NCBI GenBank assembly: GCA_022539475.1 | Contig: VCMS01000099.1 | Location: 228,896-292,895 of the forward strand | Source: Gracilaria domingensis | Taxonomy: Eukaryota; Rhodophyta; Florideophyceae; Gracilariales; Gracilariaceae | DNA: 64,000 bases | Direction: 5' to 3' | In this document: piece by piece, positions 10,661-20,997 of the stretch | How the letters are laid out: the number at the start of each line of letters is the position of its first letter | Position numbering within the stretch: the stretch's first letter is position 1 | The notes under the pieces: model-generated | The model's input: only the letters and a program-made list of their open reading frames with translations | The model's database searches: none | What the model was told of the DNA's origin: nothing | Made by a program: the position numbers and the translations under genes

Positions 10661-11473
10661 GCCAACCTTTCTCCATTCCACGGTCGGGATCTTGAACGAA
10701 CTTCACTCAAGTTACCATCGTTCATATCTGGCATTCACAAGGTAACCTGCCTGTGCAGCAGTATCAACGCAGTACGGGAAGTAGATATTGCCGCCTGTCT
10801 TCTACGTGACGCCGCTGATCTTTGGTACACTCGCACAATTATGACTGGTATCAGATTTCCGAATCTCGAATCACTCCGAGACGCTATGTTGAACGAGTTT
10901 GTTCCTGCCAACCAGAGGGCAAACGCAGGCGTTAATCTTATCAAGGTTCGCCTCTCAGGTGCGCTTGAGCCCCACATCACACGCTTTCGCGACCTGATCG
11001 ATACATGCGACACGGCGGTCAATGAGGCATTTACTTACTTTCAACCTAGCCTCCCGACCCTGTATCGCAAGAAGTTAACCGAACAATTTCCTGACGCACA
11101 GCCACATTCAATGATTTCCTTGTTCAACGACGTTCGCACAATCATCATCTCAGAGCGCTGGGAGGACTCGGCAAAGCCAGAGCAGCAATCTGGTATGCGT
11201 CAGAACGAGAACGTACACGATAAGAAGGTTAGTCGCCGAGACCATCGTCCACCTGATAAGCTCTTAAATGCAGCAGCAATCGGAAAGGATCCAGAAGCAG
11301 ACACGTGGAGTCCGGCAGACTTTCAGAGCACTCAAGAGAAAGAAACCTACAGAAGCCACGATCGATGTATGAAATGTGGAAAGCGGCCTTGGAGCGACGC
11401 TAAGAACCCGTGCCGTGCAACAGTTGCAACGGCCTCTGCTCAGAAGCCATTCAAGGCCCGCGCAAAAAACTGA
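10661..11473 (+). pseudogene. Gypsy-2 gag
   Basis: The open frame (first ATG 10841) carries a Gag capsid pattern: A-A-C-L-L-R-D-A-A-D-L-W-Y, then F-P-N-L-E-S-L-R-D-A-M-L-N-E-F, matching the usual 'A..LRG.A..W....F..L...F' layout. Near the C-terminus R-C-M-K-C-G-K...N-P-C resembles a zinc knuckle, but I see no His in the expected place. The frame is open upstream of the ATG to a stop at 10658-10660, so the real start is lost. The ORF ends at 11473 in A-R-A-K-N. Confidence 0.65.
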
Positions 11474-11805
11474 CCCCGCCGCACGAAGGTGCGGTAACTA
11501 GATGTGACATAGAGCAAAGATCTCGACTTTCGGCAGTCAATGTCACATCAACGGATGAGATGATATACAACAGGCATGTCAATGGCCACGAAGTAGCCTT
11601 CCACTTTGACCCAGATGCTTTTCATTCATCCATCTCTGCGAAATCTGCCAAACAATGTGGACTCGTCTTCAGTCCTTCCGTATTCGATTCGGCTGAACTT
11701 GGAAACAACTCTCTAGTTCCTATTCGCCATACTGCTTCTGAAACTCTCTCCCCCCGTGGAATATATACATCAGTGCCAGTGTTCACCATCGAGATGAACG
11801 ACTAA
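11474..11805 (+). pseudogene. Gypsy-2 protease-like fragment
   Basis: A different frame from gag (open 11410-11805). The segment V-A-F-H-F-D-P-D-A-F-H-S-S-I-S followed by A-K-Q-C-G-L aligns in pattern with retropepsins (hydrophobics, D-[ST]-G, then SSIS...A...GL), but the D-[ST]-G is replaced by D-P-D. It looks like a dead protease. A tract with many stops follows up to about 12180. Confidence 0.5.
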
Positions 11806-12179
11806 CTCAACGGAAGGCCACTCATCACGGATGGACGTGAATGACTTGGTAAGGTCTTACCGCTTGTTGACTGGAAGACGCATGCACTCTGAATCAAGCG
11901 CGCAGATGGCTGTATTGTGACGGTGCACCCGCAAACAGATCCAGACCATGACCAAGGCGTTAGGCCTCCAATGATACAATCCATTTCCCTCAAACGCGCA
12001 TGCAAACTCGTGAAAAAACGTGCATACGAGTTGTTCGCTGTAGGCTCACAGACATCCTTCGACGTGGATTTGCATCCAGGCCTGGCATCCCTTGTAGACG
12101 AATAGAAAGACATATTCAAAGAGGAACTTCCATATGAACTGCCGCCGCGCCGGGAGTTCGATTTCGAAATTAATCTATA

Positions 12180-13330
12180 GAAGGACCAACCACCTCCGGT
12201 TCGGCCCGTCATCTGGCTTGCTACCGAGGAGCTCCAAATGTTACGTAACACCCTCGATGAATTACTGCGCAAGGGATTCATCCGCCCGTCTTCTCCCCCA
12301 TATGAAGCATCTGTACCATTCGTGAGGAAAAAGTCCGGTCAGCTTCGCATGGTGTGTGATTATCGCGCCTTGAAGAAGATCACAATACCTGATTCAACTC
12401 CAATGCCTCTCATTGACGAATCTTTCGACCAAGTGGCTGGCGCCAAGGTATTCTCCCAGATAAACCTTGTCGGTTCGTACCATCAGATGCGCATACGCGA
12501 CAAATACTGTCACAAAACCGCTATTCGCACGCGATTCGGTTCTTTCGAATGGAGAGTACTATGCTTTGGGCTTTCTATGCTCCCGCCGCCTTCTCTAGAC
12601 TCATTTATTCGGTCCTGCCTGACCTAAACGGCCGGTTTCTTGTCTTGTAAATCGATGATCTCTTTGTTTACACCAAGAATCTCCAAGAACATAGAGAGCA
12701 CCTCAAACAGGTTTTTGAAGCGCTTCGCAAGCATAAGCTATATGCCAAACTGAGCAAAAGCTCATTTGAGGCTTAGAAAGTGGAGTTTCTTGGCTTCAAA
12801 GTCTCGGACAGAAGGGTATCGACACAGGATCGATTAGTGTCAGCCATTTGAGATTGGCCAACACCAACCACACTTCGTGAAGTACAACAGTTTATTGCAC
12901 TCACGAATTTTTTCCGGCGATTTGTGAAGAACTACGCAGCTACTCTGCGGCCAATAACCGACTTTGTTCGTACACGATCCTTCGTATGGGGTGACGAGCA
13001 AGAGCGCGCCTTCGAACGTATCAAAATCTGCCTTACTACAGCACCTGTCTTGGCACACGCAGACCCCTCCGAGCTCTTTGTTGTTTCTACAGATGCTTCT
13101 AAGCATGCAGTAGGAGCTACTATTTCTCAGGATGTCCGCCCCATTGCCTTTTTTTCTAGGAGACGGAATGACGCTGAGACAAAGGGGAGCAGGAATTATT
13201 AGCGTTTATGATCCCGCTTCGCAAATTGTCTCCTCACCTCCGTTCCAGATAATTTGTTCTCCAGACAGACCATGATCCTATCCGATATCTTCAGATCAAA
13301 CCTAAACTCACTGGAAGACAGTGCAGATGG
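12180..13330 (+). pseudogene. Gypsy-2 reverse transcriptase and RNase H, degenerate
   Basis: RT motifs are plain: G-F-I-R-P-S-S-P-P-Y, L-R-M-V-C-D-Y-R-A-L, then Q-I-N-L-V-G-S-Y-H-Q, where the catalytic Asp of motif A has become Asn. The catalytic box reads stop-I-D-D-L-F (12648 onward). Later pieces include F-L-G-F-K-V-S, F-I-A-L-T-N-F-F-R-R-F and, in RNase H, S-T-D-A-S-K-H-A-V-G-A. At least four stops and one or more frame changes occur. It cannot encode an active enzyme. Confidence 0.8.
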
Positions 13331-13360
13331 TTATACGAAATTCAGGAGCAAACGTTTTCG

Positions 13361-15160
13361 GTGGAGCAGCTGCCAGAACGTCGGAATGTGGTGCCAAATG
13401 CCCTAAGCCGGCAACCCGACCATTTTGTCATACCCCAGCTGAAATCACTAAAAGTCCAACTGCCACACATGCCCGATCACATTCCTGACGGATACGCCGT
13501 CAATACTCGCGTCTCTGAGATTTTACGAGCTCTTTACTTCCCCCAGTGCAAACCTCCACCACCAATACAGAGGGAAATTATGCATTTCAATATCTCCAAT
13601 GGCCTTCTGTACTGGACAGGAACCGGATCTCAGCGGCTCTACATTCCAACCCCCGAAATTAGGGCTACTCTCATGAAATATTTTCATGGAGTCCGAGACC
13701 TTGGGGCAGAAAAACATATCATGAAGCTTCACGACTTGTTTATTAGCCACGCATGTATAACGATATTCTACAATTAGTGAGACGATGTCAATAATACCGA
13801 AGCAACAAACATAACACTTGTCTACCGCATAAACTTTTCCAACCCCTCCCAATCCCTCAATTCTACTTGGAGATTTTATCAATCGATTTTCTGACCGAAA
13901 GTTTTCCTATCCAGACCGGGCACGATGCCATTCTTGTTGTCGTCGACAACTTTCGAAGCAATCAATCTTCATCCCTACGTTCAAGAACGCAATTGCAGGC
14001 GCAACTATGGACCTTCTTGACCTACATTTGTTCTCCAAACACGGCATCCCGCACAAGATAATCAGTGATCGAGATCCGAAGATTGGAGCTAACTTTTGGA
14101 AATCTCTCATCGAACTGTTGAACATCGGCTGGAGCTTGCGGGAATCGCCGTTTGTTGACATAAACTAACAAGTAATTACAGACGTCAGCATGTAAGACAT
14201 TGTAGATTTATTTGGACGAATGTCACATAAAGTTACAATCACGTGATAGATGTCACATTAGATATTGTAGGTTTCCAAAAATGATTGTTATTTGGCAAGA
14301 AGATCTTGGAAATGTTCGCGAATATTCGCGAACAATGCGAATATTCGCGAATGTTTGAAAAAGCAGAAGTTTAAGAACGAACAAAATAGAGCTCCCGAAT
14401 TTTACTAGAAGCCGTGCAGTATAACCTACAATTTTTGTTCTATGTAACGGCCAGCTATAGATCTATTGAGATGTAGTGAAGAGTAAGAAAGTAGTTTACA
14501 AGAAACGTAATGTTCGCGTGCCGAACATGGCGAATATTCGCGAACATGAGCGTTTTTTAAGAATTTGAAGCCGCGAATACTTCTTCCGTAGAAGTCAAAA
14601 ACCGTATCTGAGTTCTAGGCTTGGACAGTGCTGGTCATGCTTTCAAACTATATGCTTTATGTCTACGAAGACAAATTACTTTGTCTAATAAGGCTTGTTC
14701 TATCTCAAAATGTTCGCGAACAAAAAAATGTTCGTTGGAAGAAAACAGTAATTTGAACATACGGTCAAGTTCCAGGCTTCTTTAGCAAAAAGTTTGGCTG
14801 ATTACCAGAGTGTGACAGGGACAACCTGTCAACTTACAAAGGTTCACATTTTTAATAAAAATTAAGACCAATTCATTGGACGAACATTGTTGTACTTTCT
14901 GAAACAACTGCAAGATTTTGCTCTTTCAATATCAACTTCCGGTGTTTCCCGCAAGCTCCTGTAATGTTTCGACTACCAATCATCCACAGACCGACGACCA
15001 GTCTGAGAATGTCATGAAGTCCGTTTCTTCCTTGTTGCGCCGAGTTATCCAGGCCGAGCCAGAAGATTGGGCCACTGCACTGCCTACAATCGAGTTTGAG
15101 TACAGTTCTGCCCAACATTCCAGCACCGGTCTCGCTCTGTTCGAAGCGTCTCTCTCCTAA
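13361..15160 (+). pseudogene. Gypsy-2 integrase, split by a DNA transposon
   Basis: An N-terminal portion (13361-13777) precedes the core: L-S-I-D-F-L-T-E (first Asp) at about 13870, then after a frame change S-D-R-D-P-K-I-G-A-N-F-W (second Asp) at about 14065, ending L-L-N-I-G at 14128. The core resumes at 14962 with N-V-S-T-T-N-H-P-Q-T-D-D-Q-S-E-N (third catalytic residue Glu) and E-F-E-Y-S-S-A-Q-H-S-S-T-G-L-A. The junction is exact to the codon, showing that the intervening 827 bp is a clean insertion. Confidence 0.8.
14132..14958. mobile_element. Non-autonomous DNA transposon (MITE-like) with TIRs and CTG target duplication
   Basis: Its ends are GAGCTTGCGGGAA (14132-14144) and the reverse complement TTCCCGCAAGCTC (14946-14958). 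The inverted similarity decays inward (CCGTTTGTTGACAT against CCGGAAGTTGATAT). It is flanked by CTG at 14129-14131 and 14959-14961, and removing one copy restores the integrase frame. It encodes no protein. The inside is AT-rich and carries repeated TTCGCGAA palindromes, including a perfect 20-mer at 14314-14333. Three-base duplications occur in PIF/Harbinger-type elements, so that assignment is a guess. Confidence 0.85.
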
Positions 15161-15338
15161 TCATACCAAAGAGAAAAGAATCCATTCGAGCACATCAATA
15201 GTAGTATCATACAGTAATCGACATATTTGCAAAGAAAGTCAGAGCGGTATAGTTGACCAGACTTTCGAATCCCAATCGTTGTATTTCTCAAACCTTGTGA
15301 ACCTTCAGAGTTCATTATTGTCTTCAAAAACAAGGAGA

Positions 15339-15872
15339 ATGGCTGAATATGCCGAAATACAATTTGGAGCATGCAAACATCACGCATCAATTGAATTCCA
15401 AGCTCACAGATGCTTATATTGCTCCACACTCATTCACGCAATTTGTGGCCGTGCTCCTACGGAAGAAGAAATCAACAAATTTGCACAGAGGAAAGAATTG
15501 AAAGGATATGGAGCGCCAAGAGTTTGTACTGGGTGCGACAATCAGGACGAAATACGACCTGGGAGAGCTGAAGTAACCCACAACATAATTTCTTTTTCAC
15601 TACAGAATCATTCAGAGAATCATCATCGTAATGGAAGACGTACCGTTCGGTCCAATGATGAATATGAATCGCAAATGGAACAAACTGCTAATCGTATTCA
15701 AAACCAGGAAAATCAATGTCTTTCCCAAGCAAAAAACCACCGTCCCCCGATGTGCAACAATGTTCGTAGTGACACCGATAACTCTAGTAATTCCGATTTG
15801 GTTTTGGAAAGCGGTGAAAATTATTCTGGATCTTCTGGAGACGAAAGCGATGGTTCTCATCAGTTTCTGTGA
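15339..15872 (+). CDS. Cys/His-rich zinc-binding protein, probably TE accessory ORF
   Basis: A 177-residue ORF from ATG 15339. The first 75 residues hold an array C-K-H-H ... H-R-C-L-Y-C ... H-A-I-C-G ... C-T-G-C that could bind two zinc ions, PHD/zinc-ribbon style. The rest is polar, N/S/E/D-rich and low complexity with an acidic end. The frame extends upstream to 15096 through integrase-derived and non-coding sequence, so I prefer the internal ATG. I do not recognise a family. Its position between TE remnants, with a Cys-rich transposase tail at 19.6-20.1 kb, suggests that it belongs to a DNA transposon. It could also be chance coding potential. Confidence 0.45.
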   Translation: MAEYAEIQFGACKHHASIEFQAHRCLYCSTLIHAICGRAPTEEEINKFAQRKELKGYGAPRVCTGCDNQDEIRPGRAEVTHNIISFSLQNHSENHHRNGRRTVRSNDEYESQMEQTANRIQNQENQCLSQAKNHRPPMCNNVRSDTDNSSNSDLVLESGENYSGSSGDESDGSHQFL

Positions 15873-16473
15873 GGAACCAATTACATGGAAGTGGTATATG
15901 CCCCACCCAATTGTGTAAACTACCAATCAAATTTCTCAACAGCAAGCCAATGAAACTAGCGCAAAGCAAAACGCCACCAGCTTCCACAGTTTCGCTAGGG
16001 TATTTCAGCTGCCCGCCACCCCTGATTCACCCTATCCATCCCCACCATCACTGCGAGCTTCGGCGTCCTGCGTCATCGGCGCGCGCCGTCATTGCGCGTC
16101 GCAGCACAACTCCGCCTACCAGCCGCGCGTGCTTCCCACCGCGCTTGCGTCACGCGCCATGATTCGGATCTCGCGAGCGATGATGGTGACTACTGCTGGA
16201 TGATGATAACTACTGCTGGAAGATGGTGGCTACTCCTTGGTACTAGACGTTAGCGATGACTGCGGCTACTACAAAGTGCTGGACGCTGGACTTTGGTGTA
16301 AATCCTGCTACGTGGTGACCGCTGAAGCTGGGTGTGTATACTTCTAACTCTATCGTCCGCGCAGCCTGGCAAAGGATGGGGCAGAGCGTGATCTTTATTT
16401 AAGAAGGCAGCAAGATGAAATGCAAGGCAACAAAGAAAGGGACGCAAAGCAAAGAAACAGGAAGAGGGAGGGG
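15873..16473. other. Non-coding stretch with a small tandem repeat
   Basis: No convincing gene. GC content rises sharply at about 16010-16160 (CpG-rich, promoter- or LTR-like composition). Three imperfect 20-bp units (GATGATGGTGACTACTGCTG) follow at 16179-16238. Confidence 0.4.
16179..16238. repeat. Three tandem 20-bp units
   Basis: Units start at 16179, 16199 and 16219. They share GATGATGRTRACTACTGCTG, the third diverging at its end (AGATGGTGGCTACTCCTT). No coding frame uses them. Confidence 0.7.
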
Positions 16474-16929
16474 TCACGTAGACGAGACAGACTGAACAGT
16501 TCGATAGATGGTATGAAGTGCCTTAGCAGTCGACGCCGATCTGCGTCCCATCATTGAGAGCGCGAGGCCTAACCCAAGTCCTCGAACGAACAACGCTGGT
16601 AGCTCCTGCACACTAGTCTTCAAATCGTCCACGGATACTCCTCGATGGTGCAAGAAGTCATGTAATGCATCTTCACATGCCAGTATTTCCGCGTCAATCT
16701 TCTCTTACAATTCATCTTCGTCTTCCTCTGCCGCCACTGCAGCCTCCTCCTCCTCGGCAACTTTCTTCGTAACTTCCTCAGCTTCACGCTCAATGACGCA
16801 GGTGGACCGTGCCGGGGGCACGTCAGACCCGGCGGCGTCGTCGTCGGTCATTGCGGCCAGAGTGTCTCTAGCGGATATGTTGAGACGGGTGGTGCAATTG
16901 ACTACTGGGATAGAAGAGCATGACGACAC
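16474..16929 (-). pseudogene. Short acidic ORF with one in-frame stop (unknown, TE-like)
   Basis: A minus-strand frame of about 151 codons. The N-terminal part has D-D-D-A-A-G-S-D-V then a run of Glu/Ala/Asp (V-A-E-E-E-E-A-A-V-A-A-E-E-D-E-D-E-L). TAA at 16705-16707 interrupts it. The same frame then continues with a well-formed helical segment (D-A-E-I-L-A-C-E-D-A-L-H-D-F-L) and a hydrophobic G-L-G-L-G-L-A-L-S-M-M before TGA at 16474-16476. General layout resembles the ORF at 21739-22125 (variable low-complexity N-terminus, short helical C-terminus), so both may be gag-like products of one TE type. I do not recognise a domain. Confidence 0.4.
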
Positions 16930-17245
16930 CGCTATCTAAATAAGCAAATTGAGCGTGACAGGTCACTATGCCAGCAAAGCACCAACCAGCCGGAAATTGA
17001 CAAAATGTATCGACAGAAGCGAAAGTCGTGGCGCTGCGTGGGACATAGATAAGACCTGAACATTCCAACAGAAGACCTAAGCCGCCAAGTGAGGATTGGC
17101 CAGCCACCGATTACCAACCGACATAACGAAGCATGGTAGCGCGACATAAGAGGACACGGTAGAACATGGTGAGCCGAGGTAGTGTCCTTGGCAAAAGGCG
17201 ATATTCAGCACATTACTTCAGACGGACGACGAGTCATGAACGTGC

Positions 17246-17964
17246 ATATAAACCCACGAGTTCGAGCATCCTCCGCGAACTCAGGGGGAGCAGACCACTT
17301 CCTCCCTCGACGACCCCCCCCCCCCCCATCCTTGCCTCTTCCGCCTTTCTTCCTCCCTTTCCGTCGTCACCAACCTTCTTTCCTTTGGCAATCCCATCTT
17401 CCCTCAGCGCAGTCTGCGCCTCCCTGCCACCAACCTTTCCCTCTACATTTCCTTATTCTCGGCGGCCCGGTCTCCCGCCGTTCCCTACACAGTCGCCTTG
17501 TGCTGCCCTCCATTGGGCTCGTCCGCACATTGCGATCATATCTACATCCCCGTTCTCCCGGACGAGCGTGGGCAGTGGTACGCATTGCACTGGTTCCCTT
17601 CCTGTCGTCACCTCGCCTGGTTACTAGGTTTATGGTGGTATCGACGACAGGACCGAACGGCTTAGCCCTGCCCATTCTACTGTTCCGCAGACAGCCTTGG
17701 TGTGTTGGTCTGTTGGCGCTGCATTCTGTCGTTGTGTTGGCATTCGGCATCGAACGCCGAACCACACTCTCGTGTAATTACTCTCCCCGCTTCCTGTTAT
17801 CGGAGAGTTTCTACTATCTTGGGGTTATCTTGTCTGCTCCTGCAGGCATCTGAGCTACGTTAACTTGTCACCCCTTTTGGGCTGGTACTCTCGAGCATTT
17901 ATTGTGTCGCTCTCCTTGGGTTTGTCACCACCCGCGCTATTTCCCCCAAAAATGGCGTCCACAG
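17246..17964 (+). repeat. Repeat family copy B (solo-LTR-like)
   Basis: It starts at a TATA-like CATATAAACCC, continues through GGGGGAGCAGACCAC, a C-homopolymer (about 17309-17327), CTTTGGCAA, CCACCAACCTT and GGGCTGGTACTCTCGAGCATTT, and ends in TTGTCACCACCCGCGC then AAAAATGGCGTCCACA. The last 60 bp agree closely with copy C on the opposite strand and well with copy A. ORFs across it are of biased composition and not conserved among the copies, so I treat it as non-coding regulatory/LTR sequence. Confidence 0.5.
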
Positions 17965-19641
17965 TTTCCATGGATTGAAACTAAATTGAAGACGGACAAT
18001 TTGAAGTTAGAATTTTCATGATATAGACTGTTTTGCCATCGCAGGTTGTGTTGATGAAGCTACAAACGTGCTTGGTAAATAAGGAGAACGTCTCGGTGCA
18101 ATTTCAGAGAGCTTGTTGAAGAATACACGTACTCCGCGAGAGATTTTTGATGTCTTTTATTAATCCTAGTGTTCTAAGCGCTTTTGCTGAAGTTACAACG
18201 ATTGGAAGTGGGCAAAACGTCTTTATTACGGCTTCCTTGAACCAACTTTTATATTCTGCGCAGAATATATTGAATTATGTTCACGTGATGATGATATGTG
18301 GGGTGTATGACTGCTTCCCAGAAGAACTGTTGGACAAAGAACAGCACAACCGGTGATACGAAACTTGAGAAATCCGAATAAGAATTACATTTCCCCAGTT
18401 TAAGAAAATACGGTTTGGGATGAAAATATCGCTCGGGGACGGAAATGAAACCAAGAAAGGAATTAGTTCAGGAATTAGTTCACACAATGAATGAACAAAC
18501 GTCTAAATATTCCTGCCCCGTTGAATATGCTGGAGCACGCAGTAGCATCGATCTCTAGCAATATTTGTCTCAGAACAAGTTCTACAATTTTAGAAGTAGA
18601 TGACGATCAACTACGATTCGCTTCCCGCTATCACAAATGTCTTACGTTAAAACCAGGAGATGGAAAAAAGGAATTGGTGTTCATGAAACATCAATGGCAT
18701 CAAAGCTGACTGGTTTGACGATGGCACTACATAATTCCTGCCAGGGCGAAACTGTTTCTGAATTATTTTCTTCCTTATTGATGGTATCAATGAGTAGGAT
18801 CAATGCCAGAATTGCAGCAGAAATGCTTGACCGAGACGTGCAGTGGTTGGTTTCCGATATCGCGCCTAGTGATCATAACCCTGTTCCTCAGTCCATGCAA
18901 AACTTTCTGAAGTTCGTTCCTTATCCGCAACACAGAGTGCCAAATTGTTCCATGCCGTTGTGTACAATCTGAAGCAGATCCTGTGCGCAGCTTCGGGACC
19001 AAATGGATTGCAATATCTTGTGGATCTTTACTTCAACGACAAGTCTCAACTGTCCATCGCTTTGCGAAATCTGATTAATTCTGTGCTGGAGGCAGGTAGC
19101 AATGACTTATTCGACCCCGAAGGCAGATTACCAGATACTGTAGAGGAATCGTTGTACTTTCAAAACCGGGAGACTCGAAGGCTCCACAGGTCACTTGTGA
19201 ACAAAGCAACGAATCAAGTATTGGAAACATATGAGCCTTTGCCAGAAGCCGAATATATCTGGCCTGCTGCTGTTTGCTGCTAGAATGAAATTGAAAAGAC
19301 AGGAACAGATACGTTCTCCAGGCAAGCGAAGGAAATATTCCCTGAAAGGGTGAGGAGTCTAGGAGGGATTTGGAAAGTGTCTCACCGTCAGTATGTGGTG
19401 TTCCTGAACAACGCCCTGTACTGTTGGAGATTAATTACTACTTAGTGGCAGCAGTGCAAAAAGCACAAGTCGGACATGAGAAGAACTTTGTCTCGAATTG
19501 GATTTAACAATATGAGAAGAATGATGTCACGTGAATTTTGTATGCGATCTTTTGTGAAGAATTTACTTCAAGAATATGAGTTACTAAAGGCAAGGAGATC
19601 GGTTACTGAACAGCAACAACACTGCAGAAGAACGGTTTCAA
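17965..19641 (+). pseudogene. Degenerate transposase remnant (unclassified)
   Basis: Between repeats B and C lies an AT-richer tract with several plus-strand ORF pieces in changing frames. Examples are M-L-D-R-D-V-Q-W-L-V-S-D-I-A near 18815, a stretch F-H-A-V-V-Y-N-L-K-Q-I-L (18945-19283), and a tail near 19500 reading R-I-G-F-N-N-M-R-R-M-M-S-R-E-F. The segment V-V-F-L-N-N-A-L-Y-C-W-R-L before it, and the Cys-rich tail after it, recall piggyBac-like transposase C-termini. I cannot see a catalytic Asp set, so the family is unproven. Confidence 0.4.
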
Positions 19642-20112
19642 ATGACTACTGATGATACATCTCTGGGCCCCACAAATTCATCTGAACAACTTGTAAAGAC
19701 TCCCACGAGATATACAGCTTTGAATCTTTTCAATACTGAAAGCGGTTGGAAACTCAGAACATCCGGAGAACATCGACGGATGATATTTGCATCAATGCGA
19801 GGATTTGGTAAAAACGGAAAATCTTGTTGGCTATGTGTTCCATCGGGTAGTCCAGACGAGAATGTCAATGTTGACCAGTCCAGAGGACGTCCGAAGACAG
19901 TATGTGTCAAGTGCTACGGTGCATATTTGTGCAATACACGAAAGTATAAGCGTGGCAGAAGCGGGAATATTCAGATGGCAAAGATGTCTTGTTTTGAAAT
20001 ATTCCATTCATCGCAGGGCCTAGAAAAGCGTATGCTTCTCATAACTGTGAGGAAAAGAAAGAGAAGAAGAACATCTCCTTTACAAGCAATCGAACTTCCT
20101 TCAAGCCAATAA
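19642..20112 (+). pseudogene. Cys-rich C-terminal domain of a transposase-like ORF
   Basis: A 156-residue ORF. Residues near 75-120 contain C-W-L-C ... C-V-K-C-Y-G-A-Y-L-C and, about 35 residues on, C-F-E-I-F-H-S. This is the C-x2-C...C-x2-C...C-x4-H pattern of the zinc-binding tail found in piggyBac-type transposases. Its end is basic (R-K-R-K-R-R-R-T). It is probably the last exon-like piece of the broken ORFs at 17965-19641 and not a free gene. Confidence 0.45.
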
Positions 20113-20445
20113 GAGAAAAGGAACGCTGTAACGGACAATGTGCAAAATATATCAGAGTCGAGAACGACATCCGCAAGATGAAAGAAGGCATCAGATGAGT
20201 ACAAAATGCGACTTAGGCCTCGCAGGAGTGTTTCAAAGCACTAAAGATATAGTTAACAGTTAATTTGGGTTGAATCGAACATTTAGAGCTCCATCTACTA
20301 TGCTTCTTCATATAAGATGTGCGTTGTTTGACCACTGCGTGTCTACAGCTTTTTTCTTTGAAAATAATACAACGTTTTTATGAAGTGAGCTTGTTTGGTT
20401 TTGGCGAGAACTGTAACGAGAAGAAAAGGGGTGAAAAGATGGGTA
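20113..20445. other. Non-coding gap before repeat C
   Basis: AT-rich, with no coding pattern on either strand that I would support. Confidence 0.4.
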
Positions 20446-20997
20446 TTTGTGGACGCCATTTTTCGTAACAAAACAGAACGGCGCGGGTGGTGACAAACCC
20501 AAGGAGAGCAACACAAGAAATGCTTGAGAGTACCAGCCTAAACAGCGAAAGATAATACGGTAGCTCAGCGATAAACGCAACAGCCGAACAACAGAACTGG
20601 AGCAACACGACCTGTCTCAATGTTCACTTTGAGACCAACAACCGACGACAGAGAGGCAGGCCAAGTAGCTAGTAGATGCACCGCACGTCCCAAGTTCGTG
20701 GATAGAACAAGGGCGTCGGTACGATGAAAGCCGTTGCAGTGTGCACACGAGCCCACGGAGAGCAACACACTACAACTTCAGGACAGAGGGCGGGAGACCG
20801 AGCCACCGGTAGAGAGGAGAAAAAGGGGGGGGGGAAGGTTGATGGCAGAGAAGCACAGACCGTGCTAAAGGAAAGAAACGATTGCCAAAGGAAAGGTGTT
20901 TTAGTTGTTTTGTTGGCTGGTGGCGGTGGTGGTGGTGGTGGTGGTGGTGGTGGTGGTGGTCGAAGATAGTAAAACGAACCCGGGCCGCCACTTATAT
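20446..20997 (-). repeat. Repeat family copy C (solo-LTR-like), inverted relative to B
   Basis: Read on the minus strand from 20997: TCTATATAAG (TATA box), a (CCA)n/(ACC)n run, CCTTTGGCAATCG, CCATCAACCTTCC, then AGGCTGGTACTCTCAAGCATTT, TTGTCACCACCCGCGC and AAAAATGGCGTCCACA ending at about 20446. It is very close to copy B in the last 60 bp. B and C face each other across 2.5 kb. They are therefore either two independent solo LTRs or long terminal inverted repeats of one unit enclosing the degenerate transposase. Confidence 0.5.
20918..20960. repeat. (TGG/GGT)n microsatellite
   Basis: About fourteen GGT units with one interruption (GGC), inside the leader of repeat C. It makes a poly-Thr, poly-His or poly-Pro ORF on the opposite strand depending on frame, none of which should be read as genes. 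Confidence 0.85.

Larger units (their letters stand above)
10661..15160 (+). mobile_element. Second Ty3/gypsy element, heavily decayed
   Basis: Plus-strand fragments appear in gypsy order: gag (10661-11473), protease-like (11474-11805), RT and RNase H (about 12180-13330), integrase (13361-14128, resuming 14962-15160). Many stops and frameshifts interrupt them. No LTR pair is recognisable. The 827-bp insertion at 14132-14958 splits the integrase exactly, and the reading frame continues in register across it if one CTG is removed. Confidence 0.8.

Noticed and set aside
10753-10780. Resemblance of GCAGTATCAACGCAGTACGGG to a common cDNA-synthesis adapter
   Set aside because: Two short indels relative to the adapter as I remember it, and the stretch is in frame inside a plausible gypsy gag (C-S-S-I-N-A-V-R-E-V-D). 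Coincidence is more likely than contamination.
17166-17853. Long plus-strand ORFs over repeat B
   Set aside because: They follow pyrimidine-rich leader sequence, overlap in several frames and are not conserved in copies A and C.
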